Assembly (NCBI RefSeq): GCF_030704535.1 | Contig: NC_081806.1 | Span: forward strand, 5,665,001 to 5,729,000 | Reading direction: 5' to 3' | DNA length: 64,000 nucleotides | DNA from: Vitis vinifera | Lineage: Eukaryota; Streptophyta; Magnoliopsida; Vitales; Vitaceae | In this document: positions 61,701-64,000 of the stretch, in pieces | Numbering within the stretch: the stretch's first letter is position 1 | Layout of the letters: every line of letters starts with the position of its first letter | The notes under the pieces: generated by a model | What the model saw: the letters and a program-made list of their open reading frames with translations, nothing else | Databases searched by the model: none | Told to the model about the DNA's origin: nothing | Program-made: the position numbers and the translations under genes

Positions 61701-63771
61701 TTCTCCATAAAAATAAAATAAAAATAAAAAAAATGAAAAGCTTCAGAGTGAATAGAAAATAGATTACCTGAACAAACAATTAGTCCACCTTTCCATCATG
61801 TCCCCAATGTTAACAATGAAGGCCCTGCATATTCATGTTTTTCCATAAGAAGCTTCAGAGCTCTAAGTTAATAATACATCTAAGCTGAGGTAACAAAATA
61901 AGACTTTGTTCAACCATACTGCAGTAAAGTGGTATTATCTCTGTCAAAAGCCAAAAAGAAACTCCTAAGCTGAACCTTTCTGCCACAGTTAATATGCATG
62001 TCAAACATAACACTGGTGCCCACAACTATAATTTTTGTGTCAGATCTTTTAGAGGCTGTAAGGTCATAAGTGCACGTGTTATCCAGAGTAAGATGTTTCA
62101 GCTTTAATTGTCACCCCATATAAGAACTTCAACAAATTCCAGAAACAGAAATTTGAATTTTTTTTCTACATAATACATGTGTTTTTAATAGGTTAATTTC
62201 TGTCTCATTGATCTTCTTCATCTCTTTGAAGACAACAGACATCTTTTCAATAATTCTTTGTAGCTGCAGTGATATTGATATTGGTATGGTATCTCGTTAT
62301 TGAGTCTTAACTCTTGAGTAACAATATTGGTTTCTAGTTTTTTGGATTGGTTTAGTTTCATTGGAGGTAATATGCATTTTCTAGATGTAATCATACTCAA
62401 ATAGTAACATGGGGCTCCTCTTTAACAAGTAATAATTTATTTTGAACAGGAAGACAGTCATGGACATATACATTATGTCTAACCAAGATTCTGATAAAGA
62501 ATGCTAAAAATAATGAATAACAGTTCATGTGAATTTTGCTCTTCTGACATCCATGGACATAGTAATGAAAATTCCTAGTCTTTTAAATTAGTTTTAGAAA
62601 GAATTGTTGTGCAACAAAGTTAATGATAATATATCAGAAGTCAAGATCCTGATCTTATTTTAAAACCATAATTGTGTCCTACAAACAATAAAGCTTTCCA
62701 GGCCATTCACAAGCCATAACTCACACTCCGGATCCACTCTAGGAAACTTCATTGCTAACATCATTAACATAATCACATGGCTTCGAATCACCTAGCTCTA
62801 TTTGACAGTGTAGAAGAATGTCCATCATGGTGTGAAAATTAATCAGATCAACTTTTGCCTCTCGAGGCTATCAAAGAAAATTTATATATTATCCAGTAAT
62901 ATTTGCATTTACATAAGAAGTTTGAAACAATGTACTTACCCATCAATATGAGGGACATCCTCCCAGATTCGTGGTTGCTTAAATTTTTCCCTGCAGACCT
63001 GTCAAGACTAAAAAGTAAGCTAAATTTTGGTTGCAAAATTAGAAATTAATGAAACTAAAGCTGAGGATCTTGATTTGTTAACATCAAACATGCCTGAAGT
63101 CCAGGAACACCATTGGTTGCTAGAAGAGTGACCATTCCATAATCTGAATGGGCTGACGCACCATATGTTTCTTCACCACAAAACTCCAAGTCACCTGAAA
63201 TAAAAAAACAGGACAGAAGCCATTTTCTTTCACTTTGGAGGATTATGTAAGTTATAAAAGAAGTATCGATCTTCCTGTCATGATGAATGGTGGTGTGAGT
63301 TTTCGCAACAAACCATAGATCTAGTTTCATTAAATACATAGAGTCATAAACAGAAATGTAATTGCTGTAACAGTTGTGACGTACACAACTGCAGGACTTT
63401 GCTCTTTCTATGTATTTTCAGTTTTGCATCTAGTTACTAAACTGGCTCTGTCAAAATTCATATGGAGCCAGAGAGAGAAGAAGAAGAAGAAGAAGATATG
63501 AGCTCCATTCTACAACATGATGCATCCTATAGTTTAACCTTCTCTCTATGTATAGAAACCTAGGGACTCCAAGAATCCATGAAAAATGAAACTACTGCAA
63601 TTAAAATATTATAACTAAGCAGGTACAGAAGAGCCAGAGTGCCATATACCAGGATAGTGTAATAGGCGAAGAAATGGCATAGGATCATCCAAGGCCCCCA
63701 CTTTCTCAAAGAAGTCTGCATCCAAGTCCAATGCCTGGGCTATCAAAGAGATCAGCTTTTTTCCAACAGAC
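58749..63771 (-). CDS. 2-oxoglutarate/Fe(II)-dependent dioxygenase, 3' exons (5' end beyond right edge)
   Basis: Six exons in frame: 63650-63771, 63094-63194, 62940-62998, 61768-61824, 61578-61623 and 58749-58838, about 158 residues of a family that is usually about 330. Key residues are present: His and Asp in GASAHSDYGMVTLLATNG, the second His in STVHRVMPTG, and the 2-oxoglutarate-binding Arg in QERYS. GAFIVNIGDMMERWTN is the usual strand before the second His. The exon ending in GVPGLQ is followed by GC, so that intron is GC-AG; the others are GT-AG. The last exon reads LAFFFDPNENCLVECLKSCC, then SDSSPPRYK and TGA; relatives normally continue past PPR with PPIxxGDYL, so either the end is shortened or a further exon lies beyond a donor at 58758. 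I recall the At1g35190/At3g49630 subgroup; the substrate is unknown. The last intron (about 2.7 kb) contains a LINE and repeat units. Confidence 0.88.
59810..60797 (+). mobile_element. 5'-truncated LINE with reverse-transcriptase zinc-binding domain
   Basis: The frame around 59874-59921 reads FRVRNGRRVRFWKDK, and 60000-60359 contains the zf-RVT domain: PWVPMKIRFFAWETLWGRIP, then TLDHLKRRGWSLPRRCYLC and EEEMVNHILLHC. This is the C-terminal end of plant L1-type LINE ORF2. Frames are broken by stops and shifts, and the polymerase and endonuclease are missing, so it is a 5'-truncated dead copy. The tail ends in TTACCTATCAAATACATAC and an ATAC run, in place of a poly-A tail. It lies antisense to the dioxygenase gene, in its last intron. 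Confidence 0.8.
60769..60797. repeat. (ATAC)n microsatellite at the LINE 3' tail
   Basis: About six to seven ATAC units directly after the LINE tail. Confidence 0.85.
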
Positions 63772-64000
63772 CTGAGGCAGAAATACAACACCATCTAGAA
63801 GTCAAAAACTCAAATTGTCATAATCTAAGGATTCACATAAAAAAGGGCCATAAAAACCACTCTACTTCCAGCTAACTGTGTTTGCCCATATTTCCCATCC
63901 TTAAGGAGTAGCACCTTGTACACATTGTTTACAATATTATCAAGACATATGAAACCACTTTTTGCTCCCAAACTGCAAATCAGTCGTTACAAGGAAGAAA
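63772..64000 (-). other. Intron of the dioxygenase gene at the window edge
   Basis: Sequence upstream (gene sense) of the acceptor CTGCCTCAG at 63772-63780. It has a partly open minus-strand frame, but no dioxygenase motif, so I read it as intron. Confidence 0.5.

Noticed and set aside
1..64000. tRNA, rRNA or known microRNA genes
   Set aside because: I looked for a tRNA T-arm GGTTCGAATC-type sequence with matching acceptor stem and for rRNA signatures while reading and saw none; a covariance-model scan would settle it.

Overview
The window looks like a piece of nuclear plant genome, most likely a woody eudicot and plausibly grapevine (Vitis). Three things point that way. The genes are split by short GT-AG introns and have plant-specific products (HD-Zip II, SHAQKY-type MYB, DUF1639, DUF761, plant O-fucosyltransferase). 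The intergenic DNA is very AT-rich and full of microsatellites. The transposon relics (CGATAT-rich Mutator-like element, Gypsy long-leader/LTR sequence, LINE with an RT zinc-binding domain) resemble grape repeats. The species is an inference; the gene families are read directly from the sequence.

Layout. At the left edge is the 3' end of a plus-strand DUF761 gene (2-535). All other recognisable genes are on the minus strand: a four-exon HD-Zip class II transcription factor (3889-5536), a DUF1639 gene (25111-26032, with an alternative coding tail reaching 24438), a two-exon O-fucosyltransferase (48181-50257), a three-exon zinc-knuckle/SHAQKY MYB factor close to KUA1/MYBS3 (51997-55507), and the 3' six exons of a 2-oxoglutarate/Fe(II) dioxygenase (58749-63771) that continues past the right edge. 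Exon boundaries were worked out by hand from splice dinucleotides, reading-frame phase and remembered family motifs.

Between the genes. 5.7-11.5 kb is a long upstream region of the HD-Zip gene with an unusual density of CACGTG boxes. 8.8-9.3 and 13.2-13.65 kb are two copies of one hAT-type non-autonomous element. 17.7-18.7 kb carries a pair of about 140-bp inverted repeats (Mutator-like). 20.0-20.9 kb is a 180-195-bp tandem array. 26.3-48.2 kb is gene-poor and repeat-rich: a 742-bp MITE, a Copia gag relic, a 1.5-kb CGATAT-rich element with a 10-bp target duplication, a Gypsy long LTR/leader region with a 47-bp minisatellite, and several local tandem duplications. A 5'-truncated LINE sits antisense in an intron of the dioxygenase gene.

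The genes do not form a pathway or operon; they are independent nuclear genes. I found no convincing new multi-gene system. The most unusual local features are: a duplicated splice acceptor in the DUF1639 gene that gives the same C terminus either way, while an alternative frame runs on through further exons; a GC-AG intron between the catalytic exons of the dioxygenase; the 47-bp minisatellite with an inverted repeat in several of its units; and the CACGTG cluster.
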